Shown here in pieces: positions 45,262 to 56,075 of a stretch of 64,000 nucleotides of DNA. The stretch is taken from contig JAZBRS010000076.1 of assembly GCA_037176725.1 (NCBI GenBank), positions 125,011,001 to 125,075,000 of the forward strand, written 5' to 3'. Source of the stretch: Posidonia oceanica. Lineage: Eukaryota; Streptophyta; Magnoliopsida; Alismatales; Posidoniaceae. Under the pieces are notes generated by a model. The model was not told the origin of the DNA, did not search any database, and was given only the letters and a program-made list of their open reading frames with translations. Numbering within the stretch: position 1 is the stretch's first letter; each line of letters opens with the position of its first letter. The position numbers and the translations under genes were made by a program.

Positions 45262-48200
45262 AGGCTGGATCGTTTGGAGCCTTCCGGTGGCTGCTGGACC
45301 TGAACCCAGACCCAAACCTACACCTTCCTCCCCTTCTTTTCCCTCAAAACAAGCCTGAACTTGACCCGAGCTTACCCCCCTTTCCCGAACCTGAAAACCC
45401 ACCAAAATCCATAGGAGCACTCACCCCTGAGGACTTAGCAAACCCACCAAAAAGCCTGCAAAATCTCAAACCAGACCCCTCCCAAAAACCCTAGGAAACT
45501 TAGGCAAAACTACCCTTTTTCTACACCTCAAAACCCCTCCAAAACTTCCTCAAAACTTCCTCAAAACTCCAGGACCAGAACTAGAAACCCTAGACCCCGC
45601 ACCCGCCAAATTTCACCCCTTTCGGAGATCTTTAAGACCCCTTCTCGCTGGAATTATCGTTTTCTCTCTCCGGGATTATCGTTTTCTCTCTCCTCTCTCT
45701 CTCCTGATTATCGTCTCTCTTCTCATCCCCTTCTCGCCCTCCTTCTGGCTTGGCAGCGGGCCCCCTTTGTACTCCTATCCCTTCTCTATCTTATTCCTAT
45801 TTTTATTCTATTTTTACCATCTTCCTTGAATTTTAAAAAATCTTTTCCCTCAAACCTACCTCTTCCCCTTTTATTCCCTTTTTTCCTCTTTTCTTCTTCT
45901 TTTTCTTTTCTTCTTCCTCCCTTTGCAAAAAACCTCAAAAATCCTTAAAAATCTGTAAAACCCCGAGACCTAAAAGAAACAAATCAGAATCCCCAGAAAA
46001 AGCAATTAAAAACATTAAATAAATAATTAAAAACCTAAACTTAATTAAATCAAGCTAAAAAGAAAATCAAGCATGCAAACTAAAAAATGCAAAACAAACT
46101 AAAATAAAATACTGTAAAATCAACTAAAAAACTGAAATAAAATCAGAATCTACCAAAAATGAAAACCCCACTAAAAGAATTAAAAAAAACAAACCCCAAG
46201 GGAAAGAATTAAAAATCAAATGCTAAAACAAGTAATTAAAGGAGACAAGAGGCTTAACCTAATAAACATGAGAAAAACAACATAAGAACTTAATTAAAAA
46301 AGGAAAAGAAAATACAGTTAAAAGACCTAAAATACTTAATCAAATCAGGAAAAATCCAACCAGAAAACATCAAGAAGAATTAACAAATAAAAAAACAAAA
46401 GCATGGATCAAAAGACTTAAAAAAGGAAAATACAAAAGACTAAAACTAAAAGCCCAAAACCCACTCAAAATAATGTAAAAATAAATCCTAAAAATCCTAA
46501 TTAACATCCTAAAATACTTAACAAGAAAACACAATTTTAAAAACAATTTAAAAGAATTTAACCAACCCCTAATCAAGTGGAAAACAAATCAAAAACAAAA
46601 TAAAACCCTAAAGTCCTAATCAAGCCTAAAACACACTAATTAACCTGAAAACGGTCATTAAAAAATCCAGATAAACGTCTAACCAACAACCCAAGTCATC
46701 CCATATTTTTATTTATTTTTATCTCTTTTTCCTATTTTTTCTTTCCACCTTTCTTTCTTTCTTCCTTTTTTTCTTTTTCTCCTTCCTTACTGGGCTTATC
46801 AGCCCGTTTACCTTTTCTTTCTTTTTTTTCAAAACTCTCGGCCCGCGGCCCGTTGCTACAGTCGTCGTCCTCCTTCCCTCCTCCCGCAGGTCTACAGTGC
46901 CGGCTGCACAGCTACAGTCCTGCCATGGCAGCTGCAGCGCCAGCACCTGTCACCGCAGACCTGCGCTCGCACGCCTCTGCCGGACCGGACCGGCGTGCGC
47001 CGCATCGCGTCCGTGCCTCCTGCCACCGCCTCTCCGCATTAATTCGCCGCAGCCAAGCCTGCAAGCAATCAGAAGTTTAAGGGCGAAAAAGGAGCGGAAA
47101 CGGGGTGCGTTTGAAGGGGAGGAGAAAGGAGGAAATCATCCCAGAGAGAGACGACCATTTTCCAGCGAATCCCGAGTGAGAGAGTGGTCGAATTCTCCCC
47201 TGAAATCCATCCACGAACACCCGACTTCGGCCTCTCCTTCTTCCAGCGAACCAGCATCCAAAACACCTCCGGAACCACTCGAAATCCGCCCCCCAATCTC
47301 ACCCGAGACCCCCTGCAACTCTTCCCCTCCTTTCCACACCGAACGCAGCCCGCATTTCGCCGGAACGCCACCTGAAGCCCAACCGAAACCCAACACCGCC
47401 TCTCCTGGAATTCCCACCACCACAGACCTCCAATCGATCCCAAACCTTCCCCGGACACTCGCCTAACCTCCACCTTCCTGAGCCACCCAGCCTCCATCTC
47501 CGACTCGCCCCACAGACGAAACGAACCACCACAAACACCTGCGCCGATTTCCGTCCGAAATCCACTCCGCCAGCAAACTCCCACCACGGTCTCCAGAAAA
47601 CCCTTCCAGCCATCCAAGTAACCTCGCCGCACCTCCAGCAATCTCCCGGAACGCTCCATCCAAGCCGACGAGCAGCGGACACCTCCCTCGACCTCCGGTA
47701 GCATCCTCTGAACCCAGAAAAGCCAAAGCGTCACCTGGGCTGCAGAGCTTCGGTCCGATTGATCAGGAGGCACCGGAGGAACGTCCTGAAGTGATCCCAA
47801 CCCCCGCGGGCAGCCGGCAACACCTGCAGCAACCAGGCGACTTCCACCGGCGACAGCTGAAGTCACTGACGTCGGGGGAGCGACTCGGGTGCGGGAAAAG
47901 GTAATCGCTGCTTCCCCTAGCTTCCTCTCCTTCTTCTCTTGCTTCCCCAGCCTTTAGAATAGGCTTTCCGGACCTCCTGCTCCGTCTTCAGCTCGCCGGA
48001 CAGTCCTCCTTCTCCGGCGCCGGCTGCCTTTCCTCCGGACATTCCGACCAGCAGAGCGAGTTCCAGTCGACCCCCGGAGCTCCGGACGACCGCCGACGCT
48101 GCTCTCCGCCTTCCCGCGCGTCCTCAGCCTCCCCTGTCGACGGCACGAACTCTGGAAGCTTCGTGCTACAGTGATCGTCGCCGTCGACGATCGACTGTTC

Positions 48201-49410
48201 ACTTATTTTTTCAGTTTACATAGTTTTAGGGTAAATATTGCATGTCTGTCCTGAGTTTCCTCTTTTTTGCATTCCAGTCCTTATTTCGTTTATTCTGCTT
48301 GGTTTTTAATTAAGTACTTTGCTAAATTGCACGATCTGTTTATGTTTTTCAATATTTGCAAATAGATCCATTCACTGTGCTGTGCTGTTATGATATCTTG
48401 CAGTTTAGCCCTCCTGTTTTCCTTTTTTGCATTTAGGTCCTGTACCAAGTCAGTTCATTTATTTACTCGTATTTTACCATACTGTATTGCATCCTGGCCC
48501 CTTGCATGTTTTTATTTTTGCATTTAGGTCCCATGCACTGTTAGAACTTAGGATTATTTTTTTATTTTTCCATACTGCATTGCATTCCAAGTCCCTGCAT
48601 TTTTCTATTTTTTCATTTAGATCCAACACACTGTAGTAACTTAGGTTTTATTTTAATTTTTGGTTGATGCATTGCACTTTTGCCCCTCTGTTCTTTCATT
48701 TTTGCATATAGGTCCATTTTAAATGGACAATAACTCTTGCATGCATTTTTAGCTTATTACATTGCATTTTTGACCCTGATCCTTTTAAAAATAACATCGC
48801 AGTCCTGTAATCTATCTTTCAGGGCATGTTTTCCATATGAAATTGCATTTTCAGACCCTGCATGATTTGAAAATCACACATAGAGCCTTGCATCTTTTGA
48901 AAAATTATGTGAAAAGACTGTTTTACCCCTAAGTTGCATTTTAACTCCCATGTTTGCGAAAATCGCATGTAGGCCCTCCATTTGCATTCCCGGACTCCCT
49001 GGAACCCCTGTTTTCTGGAAAATTTGCATTTTAGCCCCTTTCTTTTTCAAAAAATACTTTTAAACCCCCGTTCTTTCCAAATGGCTTTTCCTTGTCTTCT
49101 CTGGCTTTGCATTGCATTCCGCATCCATTTAATCTTGCATTTAAGCTCCCCTTTGCATACACCAAGCACTTCTAACTCCCCTTCACTTGGGAGGACCTTC
49201 AGCACACCCCTAGGACCTCCTGAACACTTAGATCTGTTCTCCTCTTCTGTTCTGGCCCTGCCGCTCCGAAGTTGCGATATCTTTCGATCCGACCGTCGGA
49301 TCTCCTCAAGTAAGCTGCCCAGGTGACCGCAGCGAAGCGCTCTTCAGCATGGACCAAACAGATCTCCGATCAGACTCCCGGATCTCCAGGTATATCTTCC
49401 TGAACTTCTG

Positions 49411-50391
49411 CACTGCATTCATTTTGCATGCCGTTTGCACCGTTTTGCGTGCCTTTTAGTTTCTTCGCCTCGTTTTGCGTGCCATCGCGTTTTATCGCTC
49501 CGTTCTGCGCGCCGCTTCTTTGTCTTGCACTGTTTTGCGTGCCCTTTGGGTTTTTCGCCTCGTTTTTCGTGTTTTCAAGTTTCCTCGCTCCGTTTTGCGC
49601 GCCGCACCTTTGTCTTACACCGTTTTGCGTGCCCTTTAGTTTTTTCGTCTCGTTTTGCGTGTTTTCAAGTTTTCTTGCTTCGTTTTGCCTGCCGCTTCTT
49701 TGTCTTGCACCGTTTTGCGCGCCCTTTAGTTTTCTCGCTCCGTTTTGCGTACTTTCTTGTTTTCTTGCTCCGTTTTGCGTGCTGCTTCTTTGTCTTGCAC
49801 CGTTTTGCGTGCCTTTTAATTTTTTTCCTCGTTTTGCGTGTTTTCAAGTTTTCTCGCTCCGTTTTGCGCGCCACTTCTCCGTCTTGCACCGTTTTGCGTG
49901 CCTTTTAGTTTTTTGCCTCGTTTTGCGTGTTTTCAAGTTTTCTCGCTCCGTTTTGCGCGCCACTTCCCCGTCTTGCACCGTTTTGTGTGCCTTTTAGTTT
50001 TTGCCTCGTTTCGCGTATTTTCATGTTTTCTCGCTCCGTTTCGCGTGCCCTTCGCCTCGTTTTGCGCGCAGTCTTGTTTCTCTGCTCCGTTTCGCGTGTC
50101 TTCATGTTTTCTTGCCTCGTTTTACGCGCAGTCTTGTTTTCCCGCATCGTTTTGCGTACCCTTTCGTTCTCTCGTCTCGTCTTGCGTGCCCTGGTGTTGT
50201 CTTGCCCAGTTTCGCGCCCTTCTTTCGTTTTCTCGCACGGTTTCGCGTCCTTGTTCCGTTCCTTGCATCATTTTGCGTGCCAACCCTGCTCTCGCATCGT
50301 TTCGCATATTTGTTTCGTTCCTCGCATTGTTTTACGCCGTTTTCCCTTGCATGTCGATTGCATTGCATGGTTTTCTCGCTTTTTCGCTTTT
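49411..50391 (+). repeat. 30-bp tandem repeats in the 3' LTR of element E
   Basis: The same array as 28590-29480 with three extra units around 49650-49800. Confidence 0.85.
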
Positions 50392-50862
50392 TCGCCCGCA
50401 TTTGCATATAGGGCGGTGATGCTTACTGTCCAGAGTTCTCACGAGCCAGGTTTCGCCCGGTTCGGAACACAGACAGCGTTGCTGAGCGCTTAGATTGCAC
50501 GTTTACTTCCTTGCACCGTCTTTCATCACTTAGAGCACACCTTTGAGCATTTAGACAAGCATTCATTAGCACTTAGGCATTCAAAGTCTGCATTTCCCTG
50601 CATATGCGAGCGTAAGCCTAGAAAGACCGATTCTCGGGCGTGTCGGGGGTGCCTAACACCTTCCCCGCGCGTAACAGGAGTCCTTACCCTCTCTTGGCCC
50701 GCAATGACCATATTGCCCTTGTCCTAGGCACGAGTCACCTCATTTGCATTCATTTGCATCTTATTTCTTTTGCATTGCTTTGCTTTGCATCTTTTGCTTG
50801 GTTTTGCGCGATTATTCGCGCATTTCCCCGGTTTTCCTCGTCTTCCGATTTAATAGACTTGG

Positions 50863-50872
50863 TGGCGACTCC
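50863..50872 (+). promoter_or_regulatory. PBS-like copy inside the E 3' LTR
   Basis: Second copy of the TGGCGACTCC site described at 29952-29961. Confidence 0.6.
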
Positions 50873-51036
50873 GATTTTGTCTTATCTTCTTCTTTTCTTT
50901 CCCTTTTTCCCTTTTTAAATGTTTTCGAGTTAGGTCTTCCTTCTCGGACATAGCCGCTTATAGTGAGCCTGATTCCGATCGGTGCACGCGAGCTTTGGCA
51001 TCGTGCATGGACGATCCGAACACCGGGATTACTACA

Positions 51037-51041
51037 CACGT
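51037..51041 (+). repeat. Target-site duplication of element E, right copy (CACGT)
   Basis: Same five bases as 24416-24420; element D sequence continues after it. Confidence 0.95.
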
Positions 51042-52584
51042 GCAACAAGCCATTAAACCCCTAGGTTGCCCTAGACGACGAGTGGTGTCTCGTAAGGGTT
51101 TGTAGCGGATCTACCCACAAAATCCTAGAAGAAAAGGAAAAATAAAATAAAATAAAGAAAGATAAAAAATGTTATTTACACTATCACTATCCACAATATT
51201 TTAATAAGTTAGGAAGCTTCTAAGATACCTTGAGTCTTTATTCTCCAGCTCTACCTCAAGTCAAGATCTCTCTCTCCTCCTCATGTCATGGAGACTCTTT
51301 CCTATCTTTCACATCATCCTTCTTTACATTTGACTCACATGTACCTTGTGTTTGTGAAAATAGTCCTTAACAATGATTTTTAAGTCCAACCTGAACACCT
51401 TTTCATCTCATTTGAATAATTTAGAGAACTTTATTCTTGCTTTCTTAGGCTTTTTCTTGGTTACCTATTTATCGAGCTTTAGGTCGGTGATTCCCTAACC
51501 AGATGGCTTTAGGACACTAGGTGTTGAGACACCTCTAATGACTTAATCACTCAAGTAACCAAGGCTCCAAAGACAAGATTTTCTTTTCCATGCTTTTGTT
51601 CTCCAAATACCTTTTTACGTGAATGTCCAATGCTTCCTGAGGTACGGTTACCTAGTTACTTAGTAATTGTTAGACTTCCAGCAATCTCTTTTTTTTCTCT
51701 TTTTCTCTTTTGATGCTTTAGTGTTTCAGGTCTTCCTTTATTCTCCATAGTGAAGGACTAAAGTGTAAGTGCAAGATAAGGTACACATGTACTTAAGGAT
51801 AATCCAGATGGTGCTATTTTTTAGATTTTGTCTCCACTCTAGGGTTTGAGAGATTCCATTCTATCAGTTTTACCTTTGAATTCCAACTCAAAGTTACCTA
51901 TCCACCCCTAGCTAGCTAAATTATTATGGATAATTCCTAATTTGTTTTTGTTTTTATTTTAATATATATATATATATTTTAATTTTTGGAGAAAAGATAC
52001 ACAAAAGATTCTAACTAAAGAAAATAAAAGAAAACTTTTGTACATACAACTCTAACTCTAAGAAAACTTTATTTATTTTTACATATTTTTTTTATATATA
52101 TTTTTTATTATTTTTTTAAATGAAATGTCACACAAAAAACTCTAACTAAAGAAAACAAAAGAAAACTTTTGTACATACAACTCTAACTTTAAGAAAACTT
52201 TATATATATATATATATATATATTATTTTATTTTGTTTTATTTTTGTTTTTTTTTTTTTTTTTTTGAAATGTCACACAAAAAACTCTAACTAAAGAAAAT
52301 GAAAAAGACGCAAAGAAGACCCCCCATACCTAAACTATGCATTGTCCTCAATGTATGCAACAATTGATATGATCAATGAAAAACAATTAAAAGTAGAACA
52401 ATGATACCTGATTCGGGATGGAGTGCTTCTACTGCTAAGAAAAGAAAAGTTATGTACATTTTATATATATTCACAATTGAGATGCATGAATATCTAAGAC
52501 CTTATCAATCTCTAGGGTACAATCTCAATCTGGCCAAGGAGGCGGTCGGACTTTTGCAGTTTCTTTTTCAGCCTGTTCAAGCCA
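51042..52584 (-). other. Interior of element D toward its 3' end
   Basis: There is no gene. Three partial copies of a unit with CTCTAACTAAAGAAAA and ACTTTTGTACATACAACTCT lie at 51990-52310, separated by AT-rich and poly-T tracts ((TA)n near 51962-51978 and 52202-52222). At 52321-52352 the minus strand reads CATTGAGGACAATGC then AGGTATGGGGGG, a polypurine-like site common after pol in plant gypsy elements. Confidence 0.7.
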
Positions 52585-52962
52585 CTATTGGACTTCTCTC
52601 AATCGGGTTTCATGAATTTCCCACAGTTCTAAAATTAGATCGGATAAGCCTATGTAATTTAATTGAATATGGAATGAGGGCTTGAATTCATAATCGATTA
52701 GAGCTGAATGATATGGCTTGACACAAAGCTCTAATGTGCCTATAGTAGATGGTAATGATGAGGGCTCAGGCATGATAGGCTCTAGAGGAGGGTTATACCA
52801 CTTGTTGGACTTATGGATCCAACATTGGGTTAACTCATTGGCTTCTTCAACAAACAATAATTCATCTTTGAATATCTCCTCAAAACTTTTGTCAAAGTTG
52901 CCTAGATCAAATTCAATTTCCTTCTCTATTAGATCTTCTTTTTTTGAGAAATCTTCAATCAT
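52585..52962 (-). pseudogene. ORF remnant in element D, unknown
   Basis: It encodes 125 residues, acidic at the start (EEIFKDELLFVEEANEL), with no recognised domain. It lies downstream of the gag-like remnant on the same strand and is perhaps the linker region between gag and pol of an autonomous ancestor. Confidence 0.4.
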
Positions 52963-53109
52963 GTTAGCCTCGAATGTCTCATCTGGTTGAGGTTTTTTCG
53001 CAATAGAATCACTTGAAAGGGAAACCTCTGCAATGAATTGGTCTACCTAGCCAACTGGTTCTTTAGTGAGCTCATCTACTTGAGCTTGGGTTTCTACTTC
53101 TTGCATTAT

Positions 53110-53565
53110 TTAGACAATACAGGGTTGATCAGGGGAGTTCCCATGTTGAGTAAGAAAGTTCCATTCCTCTTTCTCCATTATATCATTGATTAGTTGACCT
53201 AACTGTGTTTCTACACGAGTTATGGCATGAGTGTTGGCAGTTATGTTGATAGAGGTCTGTAAACTTGCTTCCACTAGCTCTTCTAGGCTCTTTTCTAGAC
53301 TTGTTAACTTAATTTCATCTTTTTGTTGACAATCTAGAGGAGAAAAGGTTGAGTAGTATTGCAAATCTGAATATGGGTAAGGTTCAAAGCAATGAGATTG
53401 GACTTCATTGAAGCTAGACCCTCCATCATATGATCTTTGGTCCCATAGGAAATCAAGTTGATGCCAAATTAAATTGTAATTTGAGGCATAAGGATCACTT
53501 GATTCATTCCAAGGTCTTTGGGCCACATAATTGAATTGTTCAAATCCATAATCAACTTGATTCAT
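53110..53565 (-). pseudogene. Gag C-terminal-like remnant in element D
   Basis: It encodes 151 residues. The part LTSLEKSLEELVEA...ITRVETQLGQLINDI matches the pattern of a coiled-coil segment found near the end of many plant gypsy Gag proteins (SLE-E-LV ... ExQLGQL). The Tyr-, Phe- and Trp-rich N-terminal half is not recognised. No zinc knuckle or capsid core is visible nearby. Confidence 0.5.
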
Positions 53566-54786
53566 TGAATATCCTCCAACAAATGAATATCTACTTCTAA
53601 GGGTTTAGGATGAGTATCTTAATTCTTCAGTCATTTTTAAATTGTTGGGTTTGAACTTGAAAGTGAAATTTCTAACCCAAACTAGTGTAACCGACTGACA
53701 CAGATTAGAGATGACGAAACCCTAAAGAAGATGAGAAGATTTTAGGAGATGAGAAGTGAAATCCTGATTCTATAGATAGGAGAGATGAAGAAACCTAGTC
53801 TAGCACATAAATCAAAGAAACCCTATAAATAAGGTTGACCTAAAAACAACTAGACAGCTCCTAACTTCTAAGTTAACCTTCGAGATTCTCAAATCAAAAT
53901 TCTCTAACCCAATTGGCCAGATCAGTGGAGGAAAATGGGAGGTTCCCCATGCTTGAGTACAGACCTAATTAAATAACCACTTGCCTTTTAAGATGTAACC
54001 TTGTGAACCACTTTTCTAGACACTAAGTAGGAAAAGAATTTTAAATTTGATTCACCCTTAAGCTCCCTTGTCCTATTGAACTCGAATCCTAGGGGCCAAT
54101 GTCTACTTGATTTTAATTTAGGCTTGGGTCAATCCTTTATCTTGATATTGTTGTTTTTGGACTAAGGAAGGGTGATGAAATCTCTACCTTATATTGTGCT
54201 ATGGGTTATACCCTCAAGTACTTTGATATATGATATACAATTAATGATGCACAAACAAGTTGTTCTTCCTACTAACTCTATGCTCTAAAATGTAAAGAAT
54301 TAAGTAGGAGAACATGTACCTTTCTCTCCAGCAATCACCAAAAAAAAAAAAATAAATAACAGGAAATAAAAATTACTCTAAATGCAAACTATATGATGTA
54401 TGCCCTAAAAAAAAGCTTTTATCTTATCATGAAATATTTTTTATTTGATTTTCGATTTTTAAATTAGTGAACTAGAAAAAACATAAACATAAACAATAAT
54501 TAAACCATAGATCAAGATTCTAGAAACAATTAGGAATAACTGAAACTAAAATATCAGAGAAAATATCTCACATGGGCACCCACCAGGCGCCAGAAGTGCA
54601 GTTTGGCGCCTGGAAGGTGCCCCTGATGCTTGAAAACCTCTGCAAATTTCTTCCTAGCTCTTCTGATATCGAACTAAATATCCCAATAAGATTGATATAA
54701 CGAAACAATGTTCTTTTTTTTTATATATTTTATAAAAACGGAAAGAAAGAAATAACCGATAATAACTCAATGATATAAAACACTAC
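53566..54786 (-). other. Leader of element D
   Basis: AT-rich with no gene; it contains the strong hairpin at 54574-54622. Confidence 0.7.
54574..54622 (-). promoter_or_regulatory. Strong GC hairpin in the leader of element D
   Basis: GGGCACC (54574-54580) pairs with GGTGCCC (54616-54622), and CCAGGCGCC (54583-54591) with GGCGCCTGG (54605-54613), with a 2x2 internal loop and a 13-base apical loop. It stands out in AT-rich sequence about 165 bases after the PBS. Confidence 0.75.
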
Positions 54787-54804
54787 TCCCCGGCAACGGC
54801 ACCA
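54787..54804 (-). promoter_or_regulatory. Primer-binding site of element D
   Basis: The minus strand reads TGGTGCCGTTGCCGGGGA, one base off the complement of plant tRNA-Asp(GTC). The LTR end is about 9 bases away. Confidence 0.85.
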
Positions 54805-54813
54805 AAAACTTAA

Positions 54814-56075
54814 TGTAAATTTTAATTAACCGCAAATGCACGGTGTACAGTGTAGTACGTATGCAAAATATGGGTTGATCCCATAGAGAATAATGTTTAA
54901 AAATAAAGACTTATTATCAACTATTGAAAGGGGGGTTTAGATTGATGATGATTAAGAACTACAAATAGAAGATGTAATCAAACTAATTAAAACAAACCTA
55001 GGGCTTTGAATCCATTTATGTAAAATCCAATATGCATGATTAAATCCACTCTTGTCTCTCTTCATGATCTAAATAGTTTACTCAATGGTTCTTATCCTGA
55101 CAAGCATAACCTATATGCAAAGCACCATAGATTATCAAATCCTAAGATAAAATTACACAAAATAAACTAAATTAAATGATATATGATAGATCTGCGATTA
55201 TATACACAACCCCCAAGTATTCTTCCCCAAGCATAGATTAAAAAGATGTTATCAATATTAATCTATCAAAGTTTATCGAATAATGAATGATCCATGTCAT
55301 ATACATCCAATCTACATAATCATAGCATTTTCAGCAAAAGAAAACTATAAGAGACTTAATCACAACATATGAACATACATAAACTTCATGTAAGCCCTAG
55401 ATCTAAAAACTTAGCCACACATGATTATGCAAAACATCAAAATAAAAGAGAGGGAAGGAGAAGAGCAAGACATAATTAATAAAAAGGAAATGAACTTGTA
55501 TATTAATGAAATACCTTGATTATAGAAAATAGCTTGAAGAGCTCTACAACAATGGAGGAAGAAAGTTTAAGCTTAATGTGGAAGATTCAGGATCCCCTAG
55601 GGTTTACACAATGGGTCCCTTTTATATGTTTACAAGGCTTGGCCGTCACATAAATAAATCCGAATATAAATGAGGAAACTGAATTTCAATTACAAGATAT
55701 TTCTGTGATTGCCAAAGACGGAGTCCAAAATATCTTCTCTAGGCGCTTGGGAGGCGCCCAACTAGCATTTGGGTGCCTGGGAGGCGCCCAGCTGGCCCTG
55801 ATTAGTCTCCACTTGATTAATTCTATTATAGTATCTTCCTCCTCGTGCTCACACATGTGGAAAAAGTATATTTAATATCTTGCACGGATTTGTATTTCTT
55901 GCATCCTTGGATTTACAGTTCTTTTTGTCTTTTATCATTTTTCTTCCTTCTTTTCCTCTTTTCTCTTCAGGTCTAAAGTTCCTGCACAAATGTCACAAAA
56001 TACCTCCAGTAATATTATTTATAAACAAAAGAAATAAATATGGGCATAAAATATGTAAGAATAATGTGCTAATCA
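54814..56075 (-). repeat. 5' LTR of element D (right)
   Basis: The plus strand starts TGTAAATTTT and ends CTAATCA. Two copies of a GGGAGGCGCCC hairpin lie at 55747-55791. Confidence 0.85.

Larger units (their letters stand above)
24421..51036 (+). mobile_element. Element E: intact-looking 26.6-kb Tat/Ogre-type Ty3/gypsy retrotransposon
   Basis: It has two giant LTRs, a PBS, a leader, two gag-pol frames, an extra ORF, hairpin and tandem arrays and a PPT, flanked by CACGT. Size and domain order fit Ogre-like Tat elements, which are among the largest plant LTR elements. LTR differences I noticed are about 15-20 substitutions in 5.7 kb plus a 90-bp indel, so it is recent. The protease frameshift (34636-34643) may make this copy defective. 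Confidence 0.95.
45242..51036 (+). repeat. 3' LTR of element E (5795 bp)
   Basis: It matches 24421-30125 almost base for base. It is 90 bp longer, the difference lying in the 30-bp repeats, i.e. three units. Confidence 0.97.
23040..56075 (-). mobile_element. Element D: non-autonomous LTR retrotransposon with gag remnant, split by element E
   Basis: LTRs of about 1.26 kb lie at 23040-24298 and 54814-56075. Without E the interior is only about 3.9 kb (24299-24420 and 51042-54813). On the minus strand it has a tRNA-Asp PBS (54804-54787), a leader, ORFs of 151 and 125 codons, an internal polypurine-like site (52321-52352), and a terminal PPT (24316-24301). No protease, RT or integrase is present. 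This fits a gag-only or LARD-type derivative of an Athila-like element, which is inference. Confidence 0.85.
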
